64,000 nt of DNA from Dyadobacter sp. CY347 (GTDB lineage Bacteria; Bacteroidota; Bacteroidia; Cytophagales; Spirosomataceae): contig NZ_JAKFFT010000002.1 in the NCBI RefSeq assembly GCF_021502655.1, positions 1,426,001-1,490,000 of the forward strand, written 5' to 3'. Made by a program: the position numbers and the translations under genes. Position 1 is the stretch's first letter. Every line of letters starts with the position of its first letter. Positions 18,008 through 27,537 of this stretch are shown here, one piece after another. The notes under the pieces are model-generated. The model made no database searches, was not told the DNA's origin, and worked only from the letters and a program-made list of their open reading frames with translations.

Positions 18008-18937
18008 TCACAAGCCTAACTCCTGGTAAGATATCATGATGATCGCAATGACTGCCAATAGAAGCCCAAATTTGTTAAGATGGTTCAGTCTTTCATGGTA
18101 AATCAGCCAGGCGGCGCATGCGGACACCAGCATGGTGAGAATGTTGTAGATCGGGAAAACGAAAGCGGCGCTGTTGCCAAATGACGCGAGCGCGCGCAGC
18201 AGGAAGTAAAGGGAAAGAAAATTAGGCACACCCAGGATAAATCCGCCGACAATGCTGCGCCAATGCAGTTTTTCTCCACGCGCCAGAATCCGGAAAATTA
18301 AAATCACAGTCCCGATAAGGATTGCCCCCGAGCAGGCAATGATCATAAAAAGCGTGGTTTCGCCCGCTCCGTAATATTTTACAGATAAGTAATTGATCAG
18401 CGTGTTGTTGGTTCCGGCGGCCAGAAACGTAAGGAGGGGAAGGATCAACAGTAAGTTTGCCGGTGAAACAGCATTTGTGGAAGCGGCATTTGTTGGCGGA
18501 TCGGTTTCCTTTTTTGTAGTTTGGATAGCACCCAAAGCCAATGCCGCGAGCGCAATAACAAGCCCGGCGTAATTGACAGCGGTGAATGCCTTGTTGTTGT
18601 TTTGAAATACAAACAAACCAAAAAGCACAGGGATCACGAGCGACATATTACCAGCCAGCGACGTAGCGGTGACGCTTACCTTTTGCGCAGTAAGCCCGAT
18701 CAGCATAAATGTAATAACAAACATCCCGCCCAATGCCAGCGTAATCAGCGTTCCTTCTGAATTCCAGATCACATTTTTGAACAAATCCAGGTCCGGTGTG
18801 AGCACAAGGCCGGTGAGCACGCAGGCGTAATAATTGAATACAACGGCATGAAAAGAATGCACCCGGTAGCGCGGAAACGCCCGCATGATCAGATAAAGCG
18901 CGACGGTGAAAAGGACCGACAACAGGAAATAAAGCAT
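18008..18937 (-). CDS. DMT-superfamily transporter (EamA-like)
   Basis: 309 residues with about ten hydrophobic helices in two halves, the usual EamA/DMT layout. The second half includes a conserved tail (AWLIYHERLNHLNKFGLLLAVIAI) like that of drug/metabolite exporters. Inner membrane. The substrate is unknown. It lies nine bases after purN, so the two are probably co-transcribed. Confidence 0.82.
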   Translation of the reverse strand: MLYFLLSVLFTVALYLIMRAFPRYRVHSFHAVVFNYYACVLTGLVLTPDLDLFKNVIWNSEGTLITLALGGMFVITFMLIGLTAQKVSVTATSLAGNMSLVIPVLFGLFVFQNNNKAFTAVNYAGLVIALAALALGAIQTTKKETDPPTNAASTNAVSPANLLLILPLLTFLAAGTNNTLINYLSVKYYGAGETTLFMIIACSGAILIGTVILIFRILARGEKLHWRSIVGGFILGVPNFLSLYFLLRALASFGNSAAFVFPIYNILTMLVSACAAWLIYHERLNHLNKFGLLLAVIAIIMISYQELGL

Positions 18938-18946
18938 AAACAGTTT

Positions 18947-19519
18947 TTAGCGCTTCTGATAAAGAACTTCATCAATGATGCGCGGATAATTCGCGTGTTC
19001 CAATGCATGGATTTTGTTTGCCACATCATCCGAAGTGTCGGTAGGAGCAACCGGGCAAGTTGCCTGGAAGATCACATTTCCTTCGTCGTAATGCTCGTTC
19101 ACATAATGGATCGTAATGCCGGATTCTGTTTCCTTCGCATTCACCACTGCTTCATGGACAAACTGTCCGTACATGCCTTTTCCGCCGTATTTGGGAAGTA
19201 AAGCGGGATGAATGTTAATGATCCTGTTCGGGAAAGCTTCTACCAGGAACGCGGGCACCAATAGCATGAAACCGGCAAGCACAACCAGGTCAATTCCTTC
19301 GTTTTGCAGGATTTGAAGCACTTTGCGTGTGTCGTAAAAAGTCTTTTTATCAAAAAACACGACTGGAATCTGCAATTTGCAAGCCCTTTTGATCACGCCT
19401 GCCTGGGGATTATTGGTGAAAATCAGTGACACTTCTACATCTTGCCGCTCAGCAAAATATTCAGAGATTTTTTCCGCATTTGATCCAGATCCGGAAGCGA
19501 AGATGGCAAGTCGTTTCAT
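18947..19519 (-). CDS. purN: Phosphoribosylglycinamide formyltransferase
   Basis: 190 residues. It transfers a formyl group from 10-formyl-THF to GAR in purine synthesis. It starts MKRLAIFASGSGSNAEKI, the phosphate-binding motif of PurN. The catalytic region reads INIHPALLPKYGGKGMYG, and the later VNEHYDEGNVIFQ carries the conserved aspartate. Length is normal. No other pur genes lie nearby. Confidence 0.93.
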   Translation of the reverse strand: MKRLAIFASGSGSNAEKISEYFAERQDVEVSLIFTNNPQAGVIKRACKLQIPVVFFDKKTFYDTRKVLQILQNEGIDLVVLAGFMLLVPAFLVEAFPNRIINIHPALLPKYGGKGMYGQFVHEAVVNAKETESGITIHYVNEHYDEGNVIFQATCPVAPTDTSDDVANKIHALEHANYPRIIDEVLYQKR

Positions 19520-19584
19520 TTGTCGTCAAGAATTAATTATTGGTAAGGTAGTATCAGATTTTCCTGTCAAAATTATAACAAGAA

Positions 19585-19611
19585 CGGCTTTCGGTAAATA
19601 ACCGGAAGCCG
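19585..19611 (-). terminator. Possible terminator after the DUF3108-like gene
   Basis: CGGCTTTCGGT (19585-19595) pairs with ACCGGAAGCCG (19601-19611) with one mismatch and a 5-nt loop. It lies 34 bases past the stop at 19645; the following tract is T-rich but not a clean T run. Confidence 0.5.
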
Positions 19612-19644
19612 CATCCAGAGAATTGTAATGTATGTAGTTGAATA

Positions 19645-20340
19645 TCAGTAAATTTTTGTGAGCTCACTGCGACCCATCAGCTTTCCTTTGCGATAAGTCT
19701 CCGTTTTCAAGTCCCATGCAACGCCCGGCGCGCGGTAAGAAATGGTTTCCATGTCCATTTTTACAGGAAAGCCCATTCTCATTTCAAAACTCATGTCCGC
19801 TTTGAGCTTGTAAGCGTCGAATGTTCCGGCAGGCAGGGTAATTTTTTCCTGGCCGGTTACGCTTCTGTTTTTAATCAGCATATCAAAATTGACTGCCATA
19901 GGTCCGGATTGTCCCGTTCCTTTTACAGATGCATCTTTTAATTTATCACCCACCGAATATTTTGTAGGATACTCAATGTTTTCGTAGGTAAATTTCATCT
20001 CCATATTCTGGAAGGATTTGAGCTGCTCCTGGCTGATGAGCGATTTCGCGTCGAGACTGATCACATTGCCGTCGCATTTCATTTTATAAATATTTTTCAG
20101 CTCCGATTTGCCTTTCGGATTAGTAGCCTCCATTTCAATGTTGAAGACTGTGAAAGCGCCCTCCGTTGAAACGTCCAGTATTTTGTAAATGATCTTTCCC
20201 GTTTCCTTTCCCTTTCCGTCAAAATTAGTCATCTCAAAGCCGCTCCCTTGCTTCAACACGACTCCGCCACAATCCTGGGCGAGGGTTTTTGTTTGAATAA
20301 AAAAGAGCAGCAGTAAGCTAAGTAGCAGCAGTTTTTTCAT
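19645..20340 (-). CDS. Exported protein, DUF3108/TapB-like
   Basis: 231 residues from ATG 20340, which opens a clear signal peptide (MKKLLLLSLLLLFFIQ, then TLAQ). A longer frame from 20490 would overlap the UbiA gene by 49 bases and lacks sense before the signal. The mature protein is beta-rich and contains ITLPAGTFDAYKLKADMSFE, the typical core of DUF3108/TapB-like periplasmic proteins. Function unknown. Confidence 0.75.
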   Translation of the reverse strand: MKKLLLLSLLLLFFIQTKTLAQDCGGVVLKQGSGFEMTNFDGKGKETGKIIYKILDVSTEGAFTVFNIEMEATNPKGKSELKNIYKMKCDGNVISLDAKSLISQEQLKSFQNMEMKFTYENIEYPTKYSVGDKLKDASVKGTGQSGPMAVNFDMLIKNRSVTGQEKITLPAGTFDAYKLKADMSFEMRMGFPVKMDMETISYRAPGVAWDLKTETYRKGKLMGRSELTKIY

Positions 20341-20377
20341 GATCATAACGCGGATACGTGATTTAGTTTGCGGTAAA

Positions 20378-20385
20378 CAAAGATA
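20378..20385 (-). promoter_or_regulatory. Candidate -7 box for the DUF3108-like gene
   Basis: TATCTTTG on the minus strand fits TAnnTTTG, 38 bases before ATG 20340. It lies inside the longer reading of the gene and therefore supports the shorter start. Confidence 0.4.
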
Positions 20386-20441
20386 GTCCTCGTTATCAGA
20401 AATCCACTTTTTGTTTAATATATTGATTTTACGGTAAGGCG

Positions 20442-21323
20442 CTACGCCCAAACCATTGTGATGAGGCCGAGCAGCATAATGATCTTGCAAAGACTGCTGA
20501 TGCGCTTGAAATCACGGCGCGTATCCGCCCGGGCAAGGCTTGCTGTGAGCAGGGCAATAGGGATCAGAAGAAGGAAAAATAATATCACGAGCACATTGTT
20601 GTCAAGCGCCCGGGCCATCACGAATAATGTGGTAACAAACATTAAAAGAATCACATACAGGAAGTTTTTGGTCCGGCGGATGCCCCATATGATAGGCAAT
20701 GTCCGGCAGCCATGCGCTTCGTCGCCCTTAATGTCTTCCATATCCTTCACAATTTCGCGAACGAGTGATATGAAAAAGGAAAAAACGGCATATATGAATA
20801 CCAAATGCCGGTTGGCAGGGAAATGAACGGTGAGGATCAGCAGCGAAAAACCGGTGAGCAGCGAAACAATAAAATTCCCTATAAAAGGAAGACGCTTATA
20901 TCTTTCGGAATAAAACCAGAGTAATGTGATCGAACAAACATTGATCACGAATATGTAAGGACTCACCACCAGCCCGAAAACTGCGCCGAGGACATTCAGG
21001 ACCTGGTGCGCGCCCATTGCCCAGCGGCGTTTCAGGTATCGCCCGACGACGACGCGTTCGGGTTTGTTTACAATGTCGATCTTAATGTCAAAGTAATCAT
21101 TGATAATGTAACCTGCCGCGGCTATGCAAACGGTGGAAAGCGACAGGAAGAACATGTCAACATTTGCTATAATGCTGCGCCAGTCGTCGCGCGGGCCTAT
21201 CAGTAAAATGCGTGTCAAATACTGCGTTACGACCACAATCACCAGATTGGTCATACGGACCAGACGGGCGCTTCCGGTAATGTAATCCCATAAAGTTATT
21301 TTTGGTCTGGCAGACACATTCAT
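20442..21323 (-). CDS. UbiA-type prenyltransferase (geranylgeranylglycerol-phosphate synthase-like)
   Basis: 293 residues with eight or nine membrane helices. The two aspartate-rich sites of UbiA enzymes are seen: NDYFDIKIDIVNKPER and DMEDIKGDEAHGCRTLP. Bacteroidota homologues are usually named geranylgeranylglycerol-phosphate geranylgeranyltransferase, but other prenyl acceptors are possible. Inner membrane. Divergent from bshA, with 182 bases between. Confidence 0.85.
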   Translation of the reverse strand: MNVSARPKITLWDYITGSARLVRMTNLVIVVVTQYLTRILLIGPRDDWRSIIANVDMFFLSLSTVCIAAAGYIINDYFDIKIDIVNKPERVVVGRYLKRRWAMGAHQVLNVLGAVFGLVVSPYIFVINVCSITLLWFYSERYKRLPFIGNFIVSLLTGFSLLILTVHFPANRHLVFIYAVFSFFISLVREIVKDMEDIKGDEAHGCRTLPIIWGIRRTKNFLYVILLMFVTTLFVMARALDNNVLVILFFLLLIPIALLTASLARADTRRDFKRISSLCKIIMLLGLITMVWA

Positions 21324-21505
21324 GGAGGCTAACTCTGGAAACAGAAGGTTTAGGGATTAAAATTATTCATTTTATCCCATTAACGACAAATCTCAACATC
21401 TTTATCCATTTTGGGGATAAAAAATGGATCATTTGTTGTTAGGCTAAAAGATCTGTTATCAGAACAGCTCGCCCGAGTGCGACTTTCAACTTTTTAAATA
21501 GCATT

Positions 21506-22645
21506 ATGAAAATTGGTATTGTATGCTATCCTACCTTCGGAGGAAGCGGAGTGGTAGCTACCGAACTTGGTAAAGCACTTGCAAAAGTGGGCCATCAGGT
21601 TCATTTTATTACATATTCACAGCCTCAGAGACTCGACTTCTTCAATGAAAATCTTTACTATCACGAAGTAAATATCCCGGCTTACCCGCTGTTTCAATAC
21701 CCGCCTTACGAATCTGCATTGTCCAGTGAAATGGTCCATGTGGCTGCCAGCGCTAATCTGGATCTGCTACACGTGCATTATGCCATCCCGCATGCGTCAT
21801 CCGCATATCTCGCGAAACAAATTTTAGCGCAGCAAGGCATTCACATTCCCGTGATCACGACCTTGCACGGGACGGATATTACATTGGTTGGGAAAGACGA
21901 GTCCTATGAGCCGGTTGTAACATTCAGCATCAACCAGTCCGACGGCATAACTGCTGTTTCGGAATCGCTGAAAAACGATACTTACGCCCATTTCGCCATT
22001 ACCAAAGACATTGAGGTGATCCCGAATTTCATTGATCTGGATCGTTTCAATCGTCAGAAAAAGGAGCATTTCAAGCTTGCTATTTGCCCGAATAACGAAA
22101 AACTGATTGTTCATACATCCAATTTCAGAAAAGTGAAACGGATCGACGATGTAATCATGATTTTCGAAAAGTTGCGCAAATTGCTGCCCAGCAAATTGTT
22201 ACTCGTAGGTGATGGCCCGGACAGGCAACGCATTGAACGCATGTGCAAAGATTTGGATATGCTTTCAGATGTTAGGTTTTTGGGTAAACTGGATGCAATC
22301 GAAGAAGTCCTTTCCGTGGCAGATTTATTCTTAATGCCTTCTGAATCAGAAAGTTTTGGACTGGCGGCGCTGGAAGCACTGGCTTGTGAAGTTCCTTTGA
22401 TAACATCGAATGCCGGCGGCCTTCCTGAGCTGAACTTGCATGGCATTACGGGCTTTTTAAGTGACGTAGGTGATGTGGACGATATGGTGAAACATGCGGC
22501 TTACATATTGGATGACGCCAATTTGCCGACATTCAAAGCGAACGCCCTTGCGCGGGCAAAGGATTTTGATATTGCCAAGATCCTTCCGCATTATGAGTCT
22601 TATTATGAGAAAGTTGTCGAAAACAGCAAAGCTGTAACGATATAG
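21506..22645 (+). CDS. bshA: N-acetyl-alpha-D-glucosaminyl L-malate synthase
   Basis: 379 residues, a GT4-type glycosyltransferase (GT-B fold). MKIGIVCYPTFGGSGVVATE, then HVHYAIPHASSAYLA, HGTDITLVG and the C-terminal MPSESESFGLAALEALACE are typical of BshA. It joins GlcNAc from UDP-GlcNAc to L-malate, the first step of bacillithiol synthesis, in the cytosol. bshB and bshC are not in the window. Confidence 0.93.
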   Translation: MKIGIVCYPTFGGSGVVATELGKALAKVGHQVHFITYSQPQRLDFFNENLYYHEVNIPAYPLFQYPPYESALSSEMVHVAASANLDLLHVHYAIPHASSAYLAKQILAQQGIHIPVITTLHGTDITLVGKDESYEPVVTFSINQSDGITAVSESLKNDTYAHFAITKDIEVIPNFIDLDRFNRQKKEHFKLAICPNNEKLIVHTSNFRKVKRIDDVIMIFEKLRKLLPSKLLLVGDGPDRQRIERMCKDLDMLSDVRFLGKLDAIEEVLSVADLFLMPSESESFGLAALEALACEVPLITSNAGGLPELNLHGITGFLSDVGDVDDMVKHAAYILDDANLPTFKANALARAKDFDIAKILPHYESYYEKVVENSKAVTI

Positions 22646-22691
22646 GTATGGTATTTTTAAGGTCTGGTCGAAATTCAAAAACGATCAGACC

Positions 22692-24023
22692 ATGTTACCA
22701 AACATTCCATATACACAATATAAGCGCGTTGTCATTGTAGGCGCAGGCTTCGGCGGACTTGCTTTGGCAAGAGAAATTGCTAAGCGCGAAGACCTTCAGG
22801 TCGTGCTCATTGACCGCAACAATTACCATCAGTTTCAGCCGCTGTTTTATCAGGTTGCAATGGCTGGCCTCGAACCAAGCTCCATTTCTTTTCCGCTCCG
22901 GAAAATCTTTCAATCCAAGAAAAACGTACATATCCGCATCACAGAGGTGCAAAGCGTAAACACCGACCGCAAGTCCATCATGACGGGCTTAGGCGAGATT
23001 ACCTATGATTATCTGGTCATTGCGACAGGTGCGATCACCAATTATTTTGGCATGAAAGAAATTGAGGAGCGGGCCATTCCTATGAAGACTGTTTCTGAGG
23101 CATTAGCATTGAGAAACAGGATATTGCAAAATTTTGAAGACGCCCTTTCCGTGGATTCGGATGAGCAACGCGCGGGGTTAATGAGCGTGGTTGTCGTAGG
23201 AGGAGGGCCTACCGGCGTAGAATTATCGGGAACACTTGCGGAAATGAAGCATTTTATTTTGCCAAAAGATTATCCTGAAATGGATTTCAAATCCATGGAG
23301 ATCCATTTGCTGGAAGGTTCCAAAGAACTGCTGGGCGCAATGTCGGATGAATCTTCCCAAAGATCACGCGAATATCTGGAAAAAATGGGCGTCCACATTC
23401 ATACGGAACAAGTTGTAACCGGCTTTGACGGTAAATATGTGACTACAAAACAAGGTATGCGCATTCGGGCTGACAATTTGGTTTGGGCGGCAGGGATTAA
23501 GGCAAATCCTTTGAATGGTTTAAATCCGGAAGTCATTGTTCGCGGTGGTCGTATTAAAGTGGATCAATATAACCGTGTTCAGGGTTATGAAAATGTTTTT
23601 GCTCTGGGTGATGTAGCGGCCATGCAGGAGGGCGAATGGGAAAATGGGCATCCGCAGTTGGCGCAGCCAGCGATCCAGCAGGGTAAGGCGCTTGCGAAAA
23701 ATGTGTGGCGGGTAATGGATGGAAAAAAAGCAGTGCCTTTCAAATACAAAGATTTGGGGTCAATGGCCACGGTGGGACGGAACAGGGCCGTTGTGGATCT
23801 TCCTTTTATGAAATTCCAGGGGTTCCTGGCCTGGCTTACCTGGATGTTCGTGCACTTGATTTCTATTGTAGGCGTTAAAAACCGGGTTCTGATTCTGATC
23901 AACTGGGTTTGGAATTATGCAACTTACGACCAGTCATTGCGCCTGATCCTGAAACCAAAGACCATCGAACAGATTTCGAATAAAAACGAGAAGAACGAAG
24001 AAGCTGTCAAACAAGAAGCCTAG
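22692..24023 (+). CDS. Type II NADH:quinone dehydrogenase-like flavoprotein
   Basis: 443 residues. Two Rossmann motifs: VVIVGAGFGGLALAREI for FAD near the start and VVVVGGGPTGVELSGTLAEM for NAD(P)H mid-protein. The region LVWAAGIKANPL and the FAD-site VFALGDVAAM follow. The C-terminal part is amphipathic (AWLTWMFVHLISIVG), fitting membrane attachment. It oxidises NADH and reduces quinone without pumping protons. It starts 46 bases after bshA and is probably in the same transcript. Confidence 0.88.
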   Translation: MLPNIPYTQYKRVVIVGAGFGGLALAREIAKREDLQVVLIDRNNYHQFQPLFYQVAMAGLEPSSISFPLRKIFQSKKNVHIRITEVQSVNTDRKSIMTGLGEITYDYLVIATGAITNYFGMKEIEERAIPMKTVSEALALRNRILQNFEDALSVDSDEQRAGLMSVVVVGGGPTGVELSGTLAEMKHFILPKDYPEMDFKSMEIHLLEGSKELLGAMSDESSQRSREYLEKMGVHIHTEQVVTGFDGKYVTTKQGMRIRADNLVWAAGIKANPLNGLNPEVIVRGGRIKVDQYNRVQGYENVFALGDVAAMQEGEWENGHPQLAQPAIQQGKALAKNVWRVMDGKKAVPFKYKDLGSMATVGRNRAVVDLPFMKFQGFLAWLTWMFVHLISIVGVKNRVLILINWVWNYATYDQSLRLILKPKTIEQISNKNEKNEEAVKQEA

Positions 24024-24167
24024 TTGATCCGCAGGTTGTCGGCCAGGCCGCCTGTAATTTCATGGGGCCTTTCCCACCGGGATTGGGTCATTCATTAGGT
24101 TTTCGTTATATTCGTGTGCTATTTATGCCAGCTTTACGTTATAGATTAATGTAACAAAATTTGAAAA

Positions 24168-24419
24168 ATGAAACTCTTATTTAATATAATCCTCATATTC
24201 TTGCTTCTGATCGCCTTCGTGCCATTTTTCAGAAGGTTTGTTTTCCACTTGCTTGTAGGCCGCCAGCTCATCAAGGAGCAGGAAAGACAATACAAGGCCC
24301 AGCAGCAGCGTCAACGTGCGAACGCAGGTGTAAAAGTGGATAACGTGCCGCCGGATGCCAATAACCCATCATCCCGTTTCGGCGGCGGAGAATATGTTGA
24401 CTATGAAGAAGTGAAGTGA
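24168..24419 (+). CDS. DUF4834 family small membrane protein
   Basis: 83 residues. One N-terminal membrane helix (FNIILIFLLLIAFVPF), then a charged, glutamine-rich helix (KEQERQYKAQQQRQ) and an acidic end (GGGEYVDYEEVK). This layout matches DUF4834 proteins of Bacteroidota, which have no known role. Confidence 0.75.
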   Translation: MKLLFNIILIFLLLIAFVPFFRRFVFHLLVGRQLIKEQERQYKAQQQRQRANAGVKVDNVPPDANNPSSRFGGGEYVDYEEVK

Positions 24420-24434
24420 TTTTTCTTGAAGTTA

Positions 24435-24480
24435 TATAAGCAAAAAAGCCGACACATATGTGCCGGCTTTTTTGCTTATA
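24435..24480. terminator. Bidirectional terminator between the DUF4834 gene and carB
   Basis: A 17-bp inverted repeat (TATAAGCAAAAAAGCCG at 24435-24451; CGGCTTTTTTGCTTATA at 24464-24480) whose inner bases pair further as CACA/TGTG with one mismatch. It sits between two converging genes and carries A and T runs on both sides. Confidence 0.85.
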
Positions 24481-24496
24481 TAGCAATGATTTAAAA

Positions 24497-27340
24497 CTAA
24501 CGGCTCAGATACAGATTCCGTTCGCTGTAAATCTTTTGGAAGAAATCATCTTGTAAATCATCGATGAAATAGATCGCTTCACCGGTTGACTTCATTTCCG
24601 GGCCGAGTTCCTTATTTACATTCGGGAATTTGTTGAAAGAGAACACCGGGATTTTGATCGCCCAGCCTTTTTTCACCGGATTAAATGTGAAGTCTTTCAG
24701 TTTCTTCGTGCCGAGCATCAGCTTCGTTGCGTAATTTACATAAGGCTCTTGGTAAGCTTTGCAAATAAACGGAACTGTGCGGGACGCTCTTGGATTTGCT
24801 TCGATCACGTAAACAATGCCGTTTTTCACAGCAAACTGCACATTGATCAATCCAATCACATTCATGGCTAGCGCAATTTTCCGCGTGTGCTCTTCGATCT
24901 GACGAATCTCATCCTCTGTCAGATCAAATGGCGGAAGTGCAGCGTGTGAGTCCCCGGAGTGGATACCAGCTGGCTCAATGTGCTCCATAACCCCGATAAT
25001 GTAGGCATCTTCGCCGTCACAGATTGCATCTGCTTCCGCTTCCAATGCACCTTCCAGGAAGTGATCGAGCAAAATATTGTTATCCGGAATGTCATGCAGG
25101 ATCTTCACCACATGCTGTTCCAGTTCTTTTTCGTTGATCACAATTTTCATGCTCTGTCCACCCAAAACGTAGCTCGGACGAACCAGCAGCGGGAAGCCCA
25201 GCGTACGTGACAATTCCACAGCAGCGTCTGAAGTTCTTACGGTTCCGAATTTTGGAAAAGGAATCCCTAGCTCTTCAAGAAGCGGTGAAAAACGTCCGCG
25301 ATCTTCGGCCCAGTCGAGTGACTGATAACTGGTTCCAATGATCTTAATGCCATATTTTTCAAGCTTTTCTGCCATTTTCAGGGCAGTTTGGCCACCCAGC
25401 TGAACAATGACACCCTCCGGTTTTTCATGCTCAATAATGTCGAAAACGTGTTCCCAGAAAACCGGCTCAAAGTAAAGTTTATCTGCAATATCCGGATCGG
25501 TTGAAACCGTTTCGGGGTTACAGTTGATCATAATGGTCTCGTAACCTTCCTCTTTTGCAGCAAGGACTCCGTGTACACAAGAATAATCAAACTCAATGCC
25601 CTGTCCGATGCGGTTTGGTCCTGAGCCCAGAACAACCACTTTCTTCCGGTCGCTTACGATGGATTCGTTGTCTGGATATTCCTGGGATGTGTTGAAAGTG
25701 GAGTAGTAATATGGTGTTTTTGCTTCAAATTCAGCGGCGCAGGTGTCAACGCACTTGTATACACGCTTGATTCCGAGCTCTTTCCGCTTGTCGTATACCT
25801 TGCTTTCCTTGGTTCCGATCAAATGGGCGATCTGGCGGTCGGCATAGCCTTTTTGCTTAGCCGAGAGCAGAAGCTCTTTTGGAAGATCACTAAGATCAAA
25901 TTTTTCTATCTCGTGTTCCAGTTCGATCAATTCTTCGATCTGACGCAGGAACCAGGAATCAATCTTGGTAAGGTTCTGGATCGTTTTGAACGACAAACCG
26001 ATTTTGAAAGCATCATAAATATGGAAAAGACGGTCCCAGCTCGGATGTGCCAGGCTGTGCTTGATCGCTTCCTGATCACGCAGCTCGCGACCATCCGCTC
26101 CCAAACCATTTCTTCTGATTTCCAGTGATTGACAAGCTTTCTGCAATGCTTCCTGGAAATTCCGGCCTATTCCCATGGCCTCGCCAACAGACTTCATTTG
26201 CAGCCCGAGCGAGCGGTCCGCACCAACGAATTTATCAAAATTCCAACGCGGCACTTTTACGATCACGTAGTCGATGGATGGCTCGAAGAAGGCCGAAGTG
26301 CTTCCCGTGATCGGGTTGATCAGTTCGTCCAGGTTATAACCGATCGCCATTTTAGCGGCAATCTTTGCGATAGGATAACCCGTTGCTTTCGAAGCCAGTG
26401 CAGACGAACGGGAAACACGCGGGTTAATTTCAATTGCAATGATCTGATCATCAGCAGGGTTTACCGAAAACTGAACATTACATCCACCCGCAAATTTACC
26501 GATCCCGTCCATCATTTTGATAGCGAGGTCGCGCATTTGCTGGTAAAGCGTGTCGGGCAGCGTCATAGCAGGCGCAACCGTAATGCTGTCCCCTGTGTGA
26601 ACGCCCATCGGGTCAAAGTTCTCGATCGAGCAAATGATGATGAAGTTTCCTTTGCTGTCGCGCAAGAGCTCCAACTCGTATTCTTTCCAGCCCATTGCGC
26701 TTTGTTCAACCAAAACTTCATGGACCGGAGAGGCATGCAACCCGTTGTTTAATGCTTTGTCAAAATCAGCTTCCGAATTCACGAAACCGCCTCCTGTTCC
26801 TCCCAAAGTATATGACGGGCGGATTACAAGTGGGAAACCAATTTCCTGCGCAATCTCTTTTCCTTCCAAAAACGATCTCGCTGTGCGGCCTTTGCAGACA
26901 TTCACATTGAGTTCCAGCATTTTCAGCCTGAATTTTTCCCTATCCTCAGTGGTTTCAATCGCTTTGATGTCCACACCGATGATTTCCACATCATACTTTT
27001 TCCAAACACCAGCTTTGTCACAGTCAATGGCAAGGTTCAATGCAGTTTGTCCGCCCATAGTAGGGAGCACCGCATCGATAGGCCTGCCCATCGCTTTGTG
27101 TTTTTCAAGAATTTCAACGATATATTTCTTTTCCAGTGGAAGCAGATAAACATGATCTGCGCTAATCGGGTCAGTCATGATCGTGGCAGGGTTAGAGTTG
27201 ATCAACACAACTTCTATCCCTTCTTCGCGAAGTGAACGGGCAGCCTGAGAGCCGGCATAGTCAAATTCGCATGCCTGACCGATGATAATTGGACCTGAAC
27301 CGATAATTAGAACGGAATTGATATTCGTATTTTTGGGCAC
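24497..27340 (-). CDS. carB: Carbamoyl-phosphate synthase large subunit
   Basis: 947 residues. It makes carbamoyl phosphate from bicarbonate, ATP and the ammonia passed from CarA, feeding arginine and pyrimidine synthesis. Two ATP-grasp halves are seen: first IGSGPIIIGQACEFDYAG and RPSYTLGGTGGGFV, then LGSGPNRIGQGIEFDYSCVH and RPSYVLGGQSMKIVI. The protein ends soon after the second grasp (FIDDLQDDFFQKIYSERNLY). The usual C-terminal MGS-like allosteric domain of about 130 residues is absent; E. coli CarB has 1,073 residues. There is no frameshift, so the short form is genuine. carA is not adjacent. Confidence 0.93.
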   Translation of the reverse strand: MPKNTNINSVLIIGSGPIIIGQACEFDYAGSQAARSLREEGIEVVLINSNPATIMTDPISADHVYLLPLEKKYIVEILEKHKAMGRPIDAVLPTMGGQTALNLAIDCDKAGVWKKYDVEIIGVDIKAIETTEDREKFRLKMLELNVNVCKGRTARSFLEGKEIAQEIGFPLVIRPSYTLGGTGGGFVNSEADFDKALNNGLHASPVHEVLVEQSAMGWKEYELELLRDSKGNFIIICSIENFDPMGVHTGDSITVAPAMTLPDTLYQQMRDLAIKMMDGIGKFAGGCNVQFSVNPADDQIIAIEINPRVSRSSALASKATGYPIAKIAAKMAIGYNLDELINPITGSTSAFFEPSIDYVIVKVPRWNFDKFVGADRSLGLQMKSVGEAMGIGRNFQEALQKACQSLEIRRNGLGADGRELRDQEAIKHSLAHPSWDRLFHIYDAFKIGLSFKTIQNLTKIDSWFLRQIEELIELEHEIEKFDLSDLPKELLLSAKQKGYADRQIAHLIGTKESKVYDKRKELGIKRVYKCVDTCAAEFEAKTPYYYSTFNTSQEYPDNESIVSDRKKVVVLGSGPNRIGQGIEFDYSCVHGVLAAKEEGYETIMINCNPETVSTDPDIADKLYFEPVFWEHVFDIIEHEKPEGVIVQLGGQTALKMAEKLEKYGIKIIGTSYQSLDWAEDRGRFSPLLEELGIPFPKFGTVRTSDAAVELSRTLGFPLLVRPSYVLGGQSMKIVINEKELEQHVVKILHDIPDNNILLDHFLEGALEAEADAICDGEDAYIIGVMEHIEPAGIHSGDSHAALPPFDLTEDEIRQIEEHTRKIALAMNVIGLINVQFAVKNGIVYVIEANPRASRTVPFICKAYQEPYVNYATKLMLGTKKLKDFTFNPVKKGWAIKIPVFSFNKFPNVNKELGPEMKSTGEAIYFIDDLQDDFFQKIYSERNLYLSR

Positions 27341-27435
27341 AGTAATTGGTAATTTGTAGAAATGAGGAAAACTTTTTTACAACTTTTGGCAGCATTATCC
27401 TGGTAATCTCAGCAGGGGTACGTCCAAAAATTCCA

Positions 27436-27443
27436 CAAAGTTA
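27436..27443 (-). promoter_or_regulatory. Candidate -7 box for carB
   Basis: TAACTTTG on the minus strand fits TAnnTTTG, about 95 bases before the carB ATG. The remaining 5' leader of this 197-base gap shows no obvious structure. Confidence 0.35.
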
Positions 27444-27537
27444 ATTCACATATCCGAAAAAGAAGGGAAGGTTAGCGGAAATTACAGTTATTTTTTAGCG
27501 CAGGATATTTAACGGACTTATTATCAGTTAAATGCAA

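Noticed and set aside
24497..27340. CarB as truncated by a frameshift.
   Set aside because: The following bases hold a terminator and no continuation of the missing domain in any frame.
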